Origin: Kamptonema formosum PCC 6407
GTDB taxonomy: Bacteria; Cyanobacteriota; Cyanobacteriia; Cyanobacteriales; Microcoleaceae
Length of the DNA: 64,000 nt
Direction of reading: 5' to 3'
Assembly (NCBI RefSeq): GCF_000332155.1
Contig: NZ_KB235903.1
Coordinates: forward strand, 2,392,803-2,456,802
Made by a program: the position numbers and the translations under genes. How positions within the stretch are numbered: position 1 is the stretch's first letter; each line of letters starts with the position of its first letter. Under the pieces are notes generated by a model, which worked only from the letters and a program-made list of their open reading frames with translations, ran no database searches and was not told the DNA's origin. Shown here in pieces: positions 25,375 to 33,789 of the stretch.

Positions 25375-25423
25375 TGAAGAGTGTAGATGCGATCGCACTT
25401 GCTTTTTTATTGATAGGCGATCG
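25375..25423. repeat. TA-island spacer repeat, copy 2
   Basis: GATGCGATCGCACTTGC, TTTTTTATTGATAGGCGATCG. It lies between the YefM gene and the next antitoxin. ATTGATAGGCGAACGATGAAG just before it is a partial duplicate of the same text. Confidence 0.75.
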
Positions 25424-25440
25424 AACTTTGCCTTTAGATG

Positions 25441-25686
25441 TTAAGCTTGTGTCAGCTTGTCATAGTCTTCTGGCTCAATATCGGATACTTTAGCTAATAC
25501 CGATTCATATTTTTCTCGACTTCCTCTATTTGCTCGTTCCTGAAGATAGGATTCATTCATCAAGACAGATATTTTTTCAGCGATTGCCGCTGCAATAAAT
25601 TGATCGACCGAAATATTATCTTGTTGCGCTAGTTCTTGCATACTTTTGTAAATTGAATCGGGAATATTAACATTTAATGTACTCAT
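25441..25686 (-). CDS. Ribbon-helix-helix antitoxin-like protein
   Basis: An 81-residue protein with an N-terminal ribbon-helix-helix (MSTLNVNIPDSIYKSMQELAQQDNISVDQFIAAAIAEKIS), as in CopG/HicB-like antitoxins. The C-terminal helix (ESYLQERANRGSREKYESVLAKVSDIEPEDYDKL) is of the type found with PIN toxins. Its ATG overlaps the stop of the PIN gene upstream (TTATGAG), so the pair was one operon. Its partner is now frameshifted, which leaves it functionally orphaned. Confidence 0.83.
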   Translation of the reverse strand: MSTLNVNIPDSIYKSMQELAQQDNISVDQFIAAAIAEKISVLMNESYLQERANRGSREKYESVLAKVSDIEPEDYDKLTQA

Positions 25687-26106
25687 AACAAAACTCCTAT
25701 CGATTGTAAAAACTCTATTGGCTTAACTGTTTTCAATCCAAATCGATCGATTTCCACAAAATCACGATTATTGTATGTAACTATACTATCACAGCGAGCT
25801 TTAACAGCAAGTTCCAAAACCATGTCATCCTTGGGGTCGCGTAAGTAAGGTCGCCATAGAAAAAAGATTTGATGGTGCGTTGCTACCGAACAGTAGAAAT
25901 CAAGTCAATCTCCAACATCCGATCGTGTAATTGACAAATTTGTTAGTATCTCGTAGCAATACTTCTTCATACTCTAAAACAAGTGGCACAGATAAATGGA
26001 TGTCAAATATTCCAGTACCTATGAGTTGCAGTAATCTAAATGCACTACCTCGACTGGAGCGCAAACCTGCAACACTAACATTGGTATCAATAACAATTTC
26101 TGGCAC
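25683..26106 (-). pseudogene. PIN-domain toxin, frameshifted
   Basis: The first frame gives EIVIDTNVSVAGLRSSRGSAFRLLQLIGTG and LEYEEVLLRDTNKFVNYTI and then stops early. Another frame continues with FYCSVATHHQIFFLWRPYLRDPKDDMVLELAVKARCDSIVTYNNRDF, ending at 25683. Together they make a full PIN ribonuclease with its Asp residues. The length (424 nt) is not a multiple of three, and the break lies near 25905-25925. The toxin is almost certainly dead. Confidence 0.85.
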
Positions 26107-26223
26107 GAGTATACTAACAAAATTCTGCTTAGTTTAGATAATAACGCGGCAAACCTAAAATTGGCAATTAGTCCTATAATCTACCGACGCACGAGTATCT
26201 TTTTTGACCAACAGGGCGATCCA

Positions 26224-26264
26224 TGAGGTGTGTGGATGCGATACTTTTTTATTGATAGGCGATC
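26224..26264. repeat. TA-island spacer repeat, copy 3
   Basis: GGATGCGATAC, TTTTTTATTGATAGGCGATCG; degenerate in its middle. It lies between the PIN remnant and the Rpn-type remnant. Confidence 0.7.
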
Positions 26265-26576
26265 GCACTCTTTCGCCAAACCAGCTTTACCCTAGAGCGT
26301 ACTCGCCATGAATTCGATACCATCTTAGCTGAAATAAGATTAGAGGAGGAAGTCATTTATCGTCTACTGCGGAGGGACATTATGCAAGAATCTGTAATTT
26401 ATCGTTCTATTTAAGAAGAAGCAGAAGCTAGGGCAGAAGCAAGAAAGTAACGAGAGATTGCTGTTAATCTTTTAAGTAACGGAGTGACGATCGAGATTAT
26501 TGCTTCTGCGACAGGTTTATCGGTTGAACAAGTGCAACAACTCCAACAGCAAATCTCCGAATCACCGCCAACTTAA
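26262..26576 (+). pseudogene. Rpn-type nuclease/transposase remnant (C-terminal end)
   Basis: In one frame from about 26262: RQTSFTLERTRHEFDTILAEI, EEEVIYRLLRRDIMQESVIYRSI, stop, EEAEARAEARK, stop, REIAVNLLSNGVTIEIIASATG, LSVEQVQQLQQQISESPPT, stop at 26574. This matches the C-terminal tail of the PD-(D/E)XK Rpn-like proteins common in cyanobacteria. Two in-frame TAA codons and the missing nuclease domain show decay. Its last part, without a start, is not a gene. Confidence 0.75.
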
Positions 26577-26685
26577 ATTTGTGCGATCGCATACTTTAAA
26601 GCTGGCTCGAATATCCTCAAATTGTACGCCTTTGCTTTCTTATCGAGTGGCGTAAGTTTTAACCCTGTTGACAAACAGTGAATTT

Positions 26686-28014
26686 TTATTTTCTTCTGCC
26701 ACTGAGTGACAGCAGAGTGCTAGTCATTGCTTCAGATTCCACTGTATCGCAATTTTTTAACAGCGACAATCCGAATAAAATTCGCAAAGCCAAAATTTCA
26801 AACCAAGGCAACCCCCAACCTAATTTCATTTTAATCAAGAAATACTTTTCAAATGCTGCTTTTGCCCAGTTAACCCAGCGTCCTTGCAAAGAGTATGAGT
26901 AACGCCGTTTACCTGTTTTTGGATCGGGTAAGACGGGGGCGGCAACATAGACAATGCCTGTATCGCCAAATTCAGCAAAACAAATCGCTTCCAAAGTTGC
27001 TGTTTTTAAACTATCTGCAATCGCGCCTAATTTTACACCAATATTATGCGTCACTGCCAATCCCATTGCTTCTGTCATTTGTCCGGTTTTGGGTAATCCC
27101 AGTCCAGAGATTGCTTGATTTTCCGGTAATTCTACGCTGACACCAAGGGCATAAACTGAAGATAATTGAGGATGTTCGTAGGTAGGTAATACGGGAATAA
27201 ACCCTTTTTCATTGCCCAAACCCGGTACTTTGTGAATAAAATTCACTCCCCGGAAAGCTGGAAGAATCATGGCATATTCAAAGGGAAACTTTTGCCCACT
27301 AGCAAGTGCGATCGCGTCGGCATCAACGGAGGTAATTTGAGCGTTAGTTAGCGCTTCAATTCCTCTTTTTTTTATCAAGTTTTCGGTTAATTCTTGAGAG
27401 TTACTTAATCCATCTAAACCTAAATGTCCGAGGTAAGGTTCTGGTGTCACAAAAGTAATCGATACTTTGTCCCGCAAACCTCTGCGCCGCAGTTCCCACT
27501 CTGCCATGAATAAAAATTCATAAGCTGGCCCAAAACAGCTCACTCCTGCCATTGCCCCTACCACCAAATGACGGGGATTTTCTAAGAATTTTAGCCAAGC
27601 TTTTCGCGCTTCTAAAGCATGATCCGGCGAGCAAACTGAATGAGTGTAACCCTCATCCGGCCCCAGTCCGGGGACAGCATCAAAAGCAAAAGAAGCACCT
27701 GTCGCGATCGCCACATAATCATAATCAATAATCCGATTTTCTTCAACTGTAATGTGTTGAGTTTCCGGGTCAAAATTGGTGAGATTTCCTAATATCCATT
27801 CAATCCCATGTCGCTGAGTTAACTCAGGTATATCTAATTGAATTTGTTCTAGGGATTTAAGATTCAGTGCTATCTGGACTAACCCAGGAATAAAAGTAAA
27901 TTTTTGCCGATCGGAAATTAATATTACCTGATGTTCCTTCGGCAGCAGATGTCGCAGTTCATAAGCGGTAGGAAGTCCTCCTAACCCTGCGCCAATTACA
28001 ACCACTTTTGCCAT
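26686..28014 (-). CDS. Sulfide:quinone oxidoreductase-like flavoprotein
   Basis: A 442-residue FAD-dependent disulfide-reductase fold. VVVIGAGLGGLPTAYELRHLL binds FAD; IDYDYVAIATGASFAFDAVPG and EYAMILPAFRGVNFI are typical of SQR and type II NADH dehydrogenases. The Cys-bearing GVSCFGPAYEFLFMAEWELRRRG and the C-terminal YSYSLQGRWVNWAK region favour SQR, which passes electrons from sulfide to plastoquinone. I start at the ATG at 28014, with AAGGAAAT before it, rather than 12 codons earlier. It is divergent from the hdr-like genes. Confidence 0.82.
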   Translation of the reverse strand: MAKVVVIGAGLGGLPTAYELRHLLPKEHQVILISDRQKFTFIPGLVQIALNLKSLEQIQLDIPELTQRHGIEWILGNLTNFDPETQHITVEENRIIDYDYVAIATGASFAFDAVPGLGPDEGYTHSVCSPDHALEARKAWLKFLENPRHLVVGAMAGVSCFGPAYEFLFMAEWELRRRGLRDKVSITFVTPEPYLGHLGLDGLSNSQELTENLIKKRGIEALTNAQITSVDADAIALASGQKFPFEYAMILPAFRGVNFIHKVPGLGNEKGFIPVLPTYEHPQLSSVYALGVSVELPENQAISGLGLPKTGQMTEAMGLAVTHNIGVKLGAIADSLKTATLEAICFAEFGDTGIVYVAAPVLPDPKTGKRRYSYSLQGRWVNWAKAAFEKYFLIKMKLGWGLPWFEILALRILFGLSLLKNCDTVESEAMTSTLLSLSGRRK

Positions 28015-28375
28015 TTTGTTGATTTCCTTTTTCTGTGGGATCGCAAGCATTGCAGCTTGCGGACTCTTGTAAAGGTAGTATTTCTTTTTTTTCTCTACTT
28101 CCTATAATTATGACCTACAAAATGCACATTAAATATAAATAGGATTTATACCAAATTATCTTTAACGCCAGTCTGTGTTGGCGATATTGCTGTACTCATG
28201 GTGCATCTTAATCAATATGTTGTTACCCTTTAGCGCTCTAAGGTATTGAGTATTTTTACTTAGTTTACCCCTAAAAATTAATTTAAAAACCCTTTGATAA
28301 TATAATTAAATGGTTATATAGTGAATAAATGAACAAGAGGCATAACCTCAGCGACTCAAAAGAGGGGGTTAATTG
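28015..28375. other. Divergent promoter region of sqr-like and hdr-like genes
   Basis: About 360 bp, AT-rich, with no gene visible. It must contain both promoters. I see no obvious palindromic operator for an SqrR- or ArsR-type regulator. Confidence 0.5.
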
Positions 28376-29080
28376 ATGGGCAAATTATTTAACGAACTTA
28401 AACAAGACATCTTGTATCAACACGGCATGAATGCTTGCCTAAACTGCGGCGTATGCACAGCAGTTTGTCCGGCAGCAGAGTTTAATGACTACTCTCCTAG
28501 AGAAGTGATGAACATTTGCCAATCTGAATCTGATGATTGGATTGAAGAGTTACTTAAGTCCGACAAAATTTGGTATTGCGGGCAATGTTTTTCTTGCAAA
28601 ACGCGCTGTACAAGAGGCAATAGCACCGCCTCAGTTATTCTTGCCCTGCGCCGACTTTCCGTTCGTCACGGTTACTTTGCCGAGTCGGAAAAAGGCAGAC
28701 AGCAATTATTTGCTAAGCGAGTATTTGGGGAAAATGTATTGAAACGAGGCTATACCTTGTTAGCTGAAAATATCACCCCTGCCCACTTTCCAGAACTCGG
28801 AGAAAACTGGGAATACTATTACGAACATCGAGAAGAAATGCGCGAATGGTGGGATGTGCCAATGGATCTCGAAAATAGTGCAGGTTCCCACCGAGTTATT
28901 CCCGAAAAGGACATGGAAGAATTGCGGGCAATTTATAAGGCTACCGGGGCGATTGAGTTAATGGATGCCGTAGAAAAAGGCATGGAAAAGAAACTAGGTA
29001 GCAAAGAAGAAGTAGAAAAATACTGGGAAAACTGGGTAGAAACTGCTGATAGCAGAAACTACGAAATAGACGATAAATAA
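28376..29080 (+). CDS. Heterodisulfide reductase subunit C-like Fe-S protein
   Basis: A 234-residue protein with two [4Fe-4S] motifs, CLNCGVCTAVCP and YCGQCFSCKTRC, as in HdrC and the ferredoxin-like part of succinate/glycolate oxidoreductases. An acidic helical tail follows (EEYY-type text, MEELRAIYKATGAIELMDAVEKGMEKKLG). It would carry electrons between an HdrB-type active-site subunit and a partner. The ATG at 28376 has GAGGGGG eight bases upstream. hdrB follows after 12 bp, so the genes are one operon. Confidence 0.88.
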   Translation: MGKLFNELKQDILYQHGMNACLNCGVCTAVCPAAEFNDYSPREVMNICQSESDDWIEELLKSDKIWYCGQCFSCKTRCTRGNSTASVILALRRLSVRHGYFAESEKGRQQLFAKRVFGENVLKRGYTLLAENITPAHFPELGENWEYYYEHREEMREWWDVPMDLENSAGSHRVIPEKDMEELRAIYKATGAIELMDAVEKGMEKKLGSKEEVEKYWENWVETADSRNYEIDDK

Positions 29081-29092
29081 GGAGAAATTATT

Positions 29093-30139
29093 GTGAAAGT
29101 AGCAAGAGAAAATCTGGTTTGGGAAAAACATCAAAAGCAAGTTCCAACAGTAGATGATGAAGGCGGCAAATTGTGGGGATGTTTCCGCAGTTGCTTTCTC
29201 CAAAGTGCCGCACCATATACCGAAGGCATTGCCTATAAAATCTTAAAAAACGATTTAGGCATGGAATTGCGGGAAGCACCCGGACATACTTCCTGTGGCG
29301 CAATTGGCTATCATGGAGATGTATCAAACTTGGAAACACAAATGGTAGTTGCGGCGCGAAACTTTTCCATTGCCCATCACGAATTAGGTGTCGATAATCT
29401 ATTTTCATTCTGCGTCACTTCTTTTGCCAATTACACAGAAATGATCAAACTCTGGGAAGAAGAACCGGAGTTACAAGAATACACCGAAAAAACCTTAAAA
29501 GAAACCACCGGACGAGAGTTTTGGATTCCTCATGTTTCTGGGGGTAGACCATCTGTTGTTCATGCTTCCGATGTGTTTTTTGCCAATCGGCATAAATTAG
29601 CTGCTAAAGCCAAGTATAGTCTCAAGGGAATTAAAGCAGTCGATCACATCGGATGTCACTACGGAAAAATATTTCCCAGTGAGTGCATGGGTGGTGCTGA
29701 GTTTCCAGAAGTATTAGTAGGGATGTTGGAAGCTTTTGGTGCGGAAATTGTTGACTATCCAGAAAGAAGACATTGCTGCGGCATGGGTTTTCGCCAGTGT
29801 GCTTTTCCAGAAAATAGAGACTACACCGCAAGTAGCGTCTACAAGAAGATGAAAAGTCTAAAAGAAGCTCACCCCGATTGTAACTTGATCCTTACCAATT
29901 GCCCCGGATGTACGGTATTTTTGGATGCGGAACAAGGAACGATTAAAGAAGTTTTGGAAGAAGAATTTAACGTCAGCGTTTTGGACTACGCACAATTGAC
30001 CGGGTTAATGTTAGGCTATGACCCGTTTAAGGATTGCGGACTGAATGCGAAAGTCGTTGAAATCGAACCTTTGCTAGATAAAATCGGCATTCCTTATGAC
30101 AAATCTAAGACTGCCGAACAACGCCGAAGACCATTTTAA
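29093..30139 (+). CDS. Heterodisulfide reductase subunit B-like protein
   Basis: A 348-residue protein with CCG-domain Cys motifs: GCFRSCFLQSAAPY...CGAIGYHGD in the N-terminal half and HIGCHYGKIF...RHCCGMGFRQC...TNCPGC in the C-terminal half. In HdrB these hold non-cubane Fe-S clusters that reduce disulfides. The first CCG motif is incomplete, so perhaps only one cluster forms. The start is GTG with AAGGAG ten bases upstream. It lies between the HdrC-like gene and the HdrA-HdrB fusion. Confidence 0.87.
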   Translation: MKVARENLVWEKHQKQVPTVDDEGGKLWGCFRSCFLQSAAPYTEGIAYKILKNDLGMELREAPGHTSCGAIGYHGDVSNLETQMVVAARNFSIAHHELGVDNLFSFCVTSFANYTEMIKLWEEEPELQEYTEKTLKETTGREFWIPHVSGGRPSVVHASDVFFANRHKLAAKAKYSLKGIKAVDHIGCHYGKIFPSECMGGAEFPEVLVGMLEAFGAEIVDYPERRHCCGMGFRQCAFPENRDYTASSVYKKMKSLKEAHPDCNLILTNCPGCTVFLDAEQGTIKEVLEEEFNVSVLDYAQLTGLMLGYDPFKDCGLNAKVVEIEPLLDKIGIPYDKSKTAEQRRRPF

Positions 30140-30245
30140 GAGGTGAGAAACCTGGTTTCTTCCAGGAAACAAAGTTTTCTGGTAAAACTTAACCAGAAAC
30201 CCGACCCGGTTTCTTTTCAACCAATCGAATAAACCCGGTTTCTTT
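30140..30245. repeat. AAACCGGGTTTC-type repeats between hdr genes
   Basis: GAAACCTGGTTTCTT, CCAGGAAACAAAGTTTTCTGG, CCAGAAACCCG and AAACCCGGTTTCTTT make overlapping small hairpins. The same palindromic core recurs at 1298, 1419, 54890, 58999, 62261 and 63084. Confidence 0.7.
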
Positions 30246-30268
30246 AATTAACTATAAAGGTCAAAAAC

Positions 30269-31453
30269 ATGAACAAACAAGTAGTCGTAATTGGTGGTGG
30301 CCCTGCGGGAATGGCGGCGGCTGGAAAACTGCAAGACTTTGGCTATGATGTAGTTTTGATCGAGAAACAAGCCGAAGTTGGCGGACATTTAAACAAGTGG
30401 TATAAAGTGTTTCCTGATTTTACCGATGCTGCGGAAATTACCGCCAATCTCAAGGCTGGTTTGGGGAATACCAGAATTGTAAATAATGCTACGGTGACAG
30501 AGATTAAAGGTTCTGCCCCTAATTTTCAAGTGACTACATCAAGAGGAGAACAAATTGAGGCAGCAGCAATTTTAGTTTCGACAGGATATAAGCATTTTGA
30601 TGCAACTTTGAAGGAAGAATATGGCTACGGAGTTTATGATAATTGTATCAATTCGGTAGAACTAGATGCCATGCTGAAGGCACAAAGCGTTAAAACCAGA
30701 AATGGGAAAGTGCCCAAGAAAGTAGCGCTGATTCATTGCGTTGGTTCTCGTGATGAGAAGGTTGATAATAATTACTGTTCGCGAGTTTGCTGCACGAATG
30801 CCATTAAGGTAGGAATTGAGATTAAAGAACAGAATCCCGATTGTGAAATTTACTGCCTTTATATGGATATTCGGGTATTTGGTCGCGGTTATGAGGAACT
30901 GTACAGAACATCGCAAGAAAAGTATGGAGTACAGTTTCTGCGGGGTCGGCTTTCTGAATTAGCTAACGATCTTGATATTTACCGTCAAATTAAAAGACCT
31001 TTAACAGGGTTGAAAGTCGCTTGTTATTATGGTTGTCTGTTGACTCGACCCGCAGATATTACTGGTTGGGATTCTCCGGTTTTTCCTATGTCTATGGATA
31101 GATTGGCTCAAGCTTGTGGTGCGGAAGTTGTCGATTTTCGGTCAAAGACTAAATGCTGTGGCGGCCCGATTTTGGTATCTAAGCAAGAGGTAGCCTTTGA
31201 GTTGACGAAGAAACTATTAGATGAGGCAAAATCTCTGGATGCAGATTGCATTGTTTTGGCTTGTCCTTTGTGTGCAACTAATCTCGAACTTAGGCAAGCT
31301 GATATCGAGAAAATGTACAATGTTACTTACAATATCCCAGTTATTTATATCACCGAAATTATCGGATTGGCTTTGGGAATGAAACCAGGAAAATTGGGAA
31401 TGAATAAGCATATTGTTTCACCCAAATCTGTTTTGAAAAAACTAGGATATTGA
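30269..31453 (+). CDS. HdrA-HdrB fusion protein
   Basis: A 394-residue hybrid. Residues 1-235 are HdrA: FAD site VVVIGGGPAGMAAAGKLQDFG, and HCVGSRDEKVDNNYCSRVCCTNAIK, the Cys set of the HdrA [4Fe-4S] cluster, up to FLRGRLSE. From about residue 245 the text changes to HdrB: RPLTGLKVACYYGCLLTRP, DFRSKTKCCGGPIL and VLACPLCATNLELRQAD, one full CCG unit. The second half of the HdrA FAD domain is missing, so flavin binding may be altered. It completes an hdrC-hdrB-hdrAB operon and suggests a compact thiol-disulfide electron-transfer complex. Confidence 0.85.
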   Translation: MNKQVVVIGGGPAGMAAAGKLQDFGYDVVLIEKQAEVGGHLNKWYKVFPDFTDAAEITANLKAGLGNTRIVNNATVTEIKGSAPNFQVTTSRGEQIEAAAILVSTGYKHFDATLKEEYGYGVYDNCINSVELDAMLKAQSVKTRNGKVPKKVALIHCVGSRDEKVDNNYCSRVCCTNAIKVGIEIKEQNPDCEIYCLYMDIRVFGRGYEELYRTSQEKYGVQFLRGRLSELANDLDIYRQIKRPLTGLKVACYYGCLLTRPADITGWDSPVFPMSMDRLAQACGAEVVDFRSKTKCCGGPILVSKQEVAFELTKKLLDEAKSLDADCIVLACPLCATNLELRQADIEKMYNVTYNIPVIYITEIIGLALGMKPGKLGMNKHIVSPKSVLKKLGY

Positions 31454-31460
31454 GGAAGTA

Positions 31461-31600
31461 ATACCAAATCCGGGTTATTCATCCCCTTTATTAGCAATAA
31501 TCCGTAGTTGCGAGCAAAGCGAAGCAATCACCTAGTCTCTGCGATTGCTTCGCTTCGCTCGCAATGACAATAAAAGGGGTAGTAAAGCCGGATTTGGTAT
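31461..31600. repeat. MITE-like inverted repeat (ends TACCAAATCCGG)
   Basis: Ends TACCAAATCCGG (31462) and CCGGATTTGGTA (31588-31599) are exact inverses. Inside, ATCCCCTTTA pairs with TAAAAGGGGT and GCGAGCAAAGCGAAGCAATC with GATTGCTTCGCTTCGCTCGC. The whole 140 bp can fold as one long hairpin. It lies right after the HdrA-HdrB gene. Confidence 0.8.
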
Positions 31601-32078
31601 AAGCTATTACGCATTTAAATTTATTATTTGTATCTGTGACCTATTAAATGCGTAACAACTTAGCAGAATATCTCCTGTTGCCTGGACACTCAGGGCATCT
31701 GCGGAAGCTTGCCAGAAAATTCCAGGCAAGCGATCGCTCGATCGTTCCTTACCTTTCAAGTAGAACCAGCAACGCTACTCTATCAATAAAAACAAGCTCC
31801 CAGGGGAATTGAGCAAAAGGTAATGCTATTAATTTGCATTAGTAGCCGCGATCGCGCCGCAGTTTGTTAATTTTTTTTAAGCCGAGCTATTTTAATCGGA
31901 ATTCGTATAATAGAATACAGAAATAGGCAGAAGTATTCTTTCCCTGTCTCAAACGGGGATGATATAACTCAGCTTCAAATAACACCAAATTTTCTGGAAC
32001 ATCTGTTTTTTAACTTTTGAACTTTCCCACAGAAGTTTAAATGTGAACTTTTCATAACCAAAAATCCAAGAGGTTAAC
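31601..32078. other. Gap before small hypothetical gene
   Basis: No gene is visible. It has HIP1 sites (31729, 31848) and AT-rich sequence. The last 150 bp probably hold the promoter of the 32079 gene. Confidence 0.5.
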
Positions 32079-32348
32079 ATGAATCCAATTGCTGAAATAT
32101 TGTTGGAACAGGTAACTTATGCTCAAAATTTGGCGCAGCAAATCCTGTCGTTAAGTAGCTTAGACGAACCGGGAGTAATTTATGCCTTTGCTACTCCCGA
32201 CACGCTGGTAATTAATTGTCGGGACGATCGAACGGCCTGGCTATTTGACGAGGAACAATCGAAATTATATTTAGCGATCGCTAAGTTAAAGTGTTCGATT
32301 CAAACGATTGCGATCGAAAAAGCTGGGAAAAGGTTTTATTGCTGGTAG
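32079..32348 (+). CDS. Small hypothetical protein
   Basis: An 89-residue soluble protein, MNPIAEILLEQVTYAQNLAQQIL..., with no known motif. The composition (balanced, with FATPDTLVINCRDDRTAWLFDEEQSKLYLAIAKL) is protein-like and AGAGG precedes the ATG, so I regard it as real. I do not recognise a family. Confidence 0.6.
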   Translation: MNPIAEILLEQVTYAQNLAQQILSLSSLDEPGVIYAFATPDTLVINCRDDRTAWLFDEEQSKLYLAIAKLKCSIQTIAIEKAGKRFYCW

Positions 32349-32491
32349 ATTTGTCAATAAGGGATGCTCCTAATTGCAAATTAATTGATTTAAAAACTAC
32401 TTTCCGAACTTCTCAAATAACTGAGGTATGCGCCTACCAACTCCTAATTCCTAATTACCAAGCATACCTCACTTACCTCAAAACTGGGCGA

Positions 32492-33166
32492 TCAATTTTC
32501 CTGCAATTGCTTAACAGCGCGAGTAAGGCGCTGCAAATATGGTTTGATGATTTCTCTATTCTGGTACTGTAGTTGGGAAACTTGCTCCTGCAAGCGGTTA
32601 ATCTGTGCTTCTAGTGCTGTTAAGTCTTTGGCGGGTTGATTTGTCAAGTATTCTAATTGATTTACAGAAGCTTTAACCTCATTAAAATCAGAAGTATCAC
32701 CGCTACGCTTAGGCAAATCTGCGGTATTATTTTTAATGTCAGTTAACTTTTCATCCATTAGTAAAAATCGGACATTCACAGTTTCCCAATCTTGCTGTCC
32801 CAGTACATTCGTCTCCAAAACGCGGAGTTTCTGTTGCAAGTCAGAGAGGATAGCATCGATATCCTGCGAATTTTCCGGGATGGCGTGGACTTGGCGGTGG
32901 ATGGATTCTACAACTGTATGGATGTCCGCGATCGCAGAGTTAGCATTTTCCCGTACCTGTTCCTCGAAGCGTTGCCGATTGGCCAAATTCAGCGACAGAG
33001 CTAGAGTTAAGGGAGCAGCGGCATAGATAAATTGACCCGATAGTACCGCCGTCAACGTACCAATGGCTGAACCAGCAACAGATGCGTATTCCGCCACTTC
33101 TAGCCAGTTTCGCTGGCTGAGGGGGTGGCTTACAGCTTTAAAAGATGAGTTCTCAATTTTCTGCAT
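32492..33166 (-). CDS. Coiled-coil membrane protein, unknown
   Basis: A 224-residue protein. Residues 20-63 contain a hydrophobic hairpin (EYASVAGSAIGTLTAVL, FIYAAAPLTLALSLNLA). The rest is heptad-rich helix ending in DLTALEAQINRLQEQVSQLQYQNREII. It resembles cyanobacterial proteins with a membrane anchor and a long cytoplasmic coiled coil, but I cannot name a family or function. It converges on the small gene at 32079. Confidence 0.72.
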   Translation of the reverse strand: MQKIENSSFKAVSHPLSQRNWLEVAEYASVAGSAIGTLTAVLSGQFIYAAAPLTLALSLNLANRQRFEEQVRENANSAIADIHTVVESIHRQVHAIPENSQDIDAILSDLQQKLRVLETNVLGQQDWETVNVRFLLMDEKLTDIKNNTADLPKRSGDTSDFNEVKASVNQLEYLTNQPAKDLTALEAQINRLQEQVSQLQYQNREIIKPYLQRLTRAVKQLQEN

Positions 33167-33308
33167 GGCTTGATAGTCTGGTAGATTGCATTATGGACAT
33201 GATAGAGGCAATTTGGGGATCGAGAAGGGCGATCGCGTCAAAATTCAACTATAGCGATCGCTCCCATCCCTTAAATCCCCCAGTAGTTACTAAGGAGATA
33301 AAAATAAA

Positions 33309-33641
33309 ATGGGTCTGAAAATTATCGAAAGCTTTGATAGCAATTTTACCCTGGAACCAGACGCGAAAGCAGAACTGTTTACTTTGTTAACGGCTGAAAA
33401 CTTTCTCAAACAAGTAACCGAGCAATTGCACTGCGATCGCGCCGAGTTTACAGAATTAATTTTCCAGCCAGTTCCTTACAGTACAGCAACACCGAAAGGG
33501 ATGCCTGCTGAATTTGAGAAGTATCGGGAATCGCAGGATTATCAAATTATTAACGTCCCCCCTAACTTCATGTTCAAAGCTAAAATCTTTAAACCCAGTC
33601 GCCTTTGTGCAATTTATCGAGTTTTTAACAATCAAGTCTAA
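33309..33641 (+). CDS. Hypothetical protein, 110 residues
   Basis: A soluble protein (MGLKIIESFDSNFTLEPDAKAELFTLL...) with no motif I recognise. AAGGAG lies nine bases before the ATG, which supports the call. It ends 149 bp before the GIY-YIG gene on the same strand. Confidence 0.65.
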   Translation: MGLKIIESFDSNFTLEPDAKAELFTLLTAENFLKQVTEQLHCDRAEFTELIFQPVPYSTATPKGMPAEFEKYRESQDYQIINVPPNFMFKAKIFKPSRLCAIYRVFNNQV

Positions 33642-33789
33642 TAAAAAGAGAAAAAATGTTTCTCTTGAGGACACAAACCACAGGAAACATCCCCTTTTTG
33701 AAAAAGACCTAACCGATCCTTTTCATACATTCCCCTTTCCTTTTTCTATTACTTCTTCCTTCTTCCTTCTTCCTTCTTCCTTATCAACA

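Noticed and set aside
33514-33789. N-terminal extension of the GIY-YIG protein
   Set aside because: This part of the frame overlaps the preceding gene and then codes for a Phe/Ser-rich translation of TCCTTC repeats; the ATG at 33790 begins the conserved protein.
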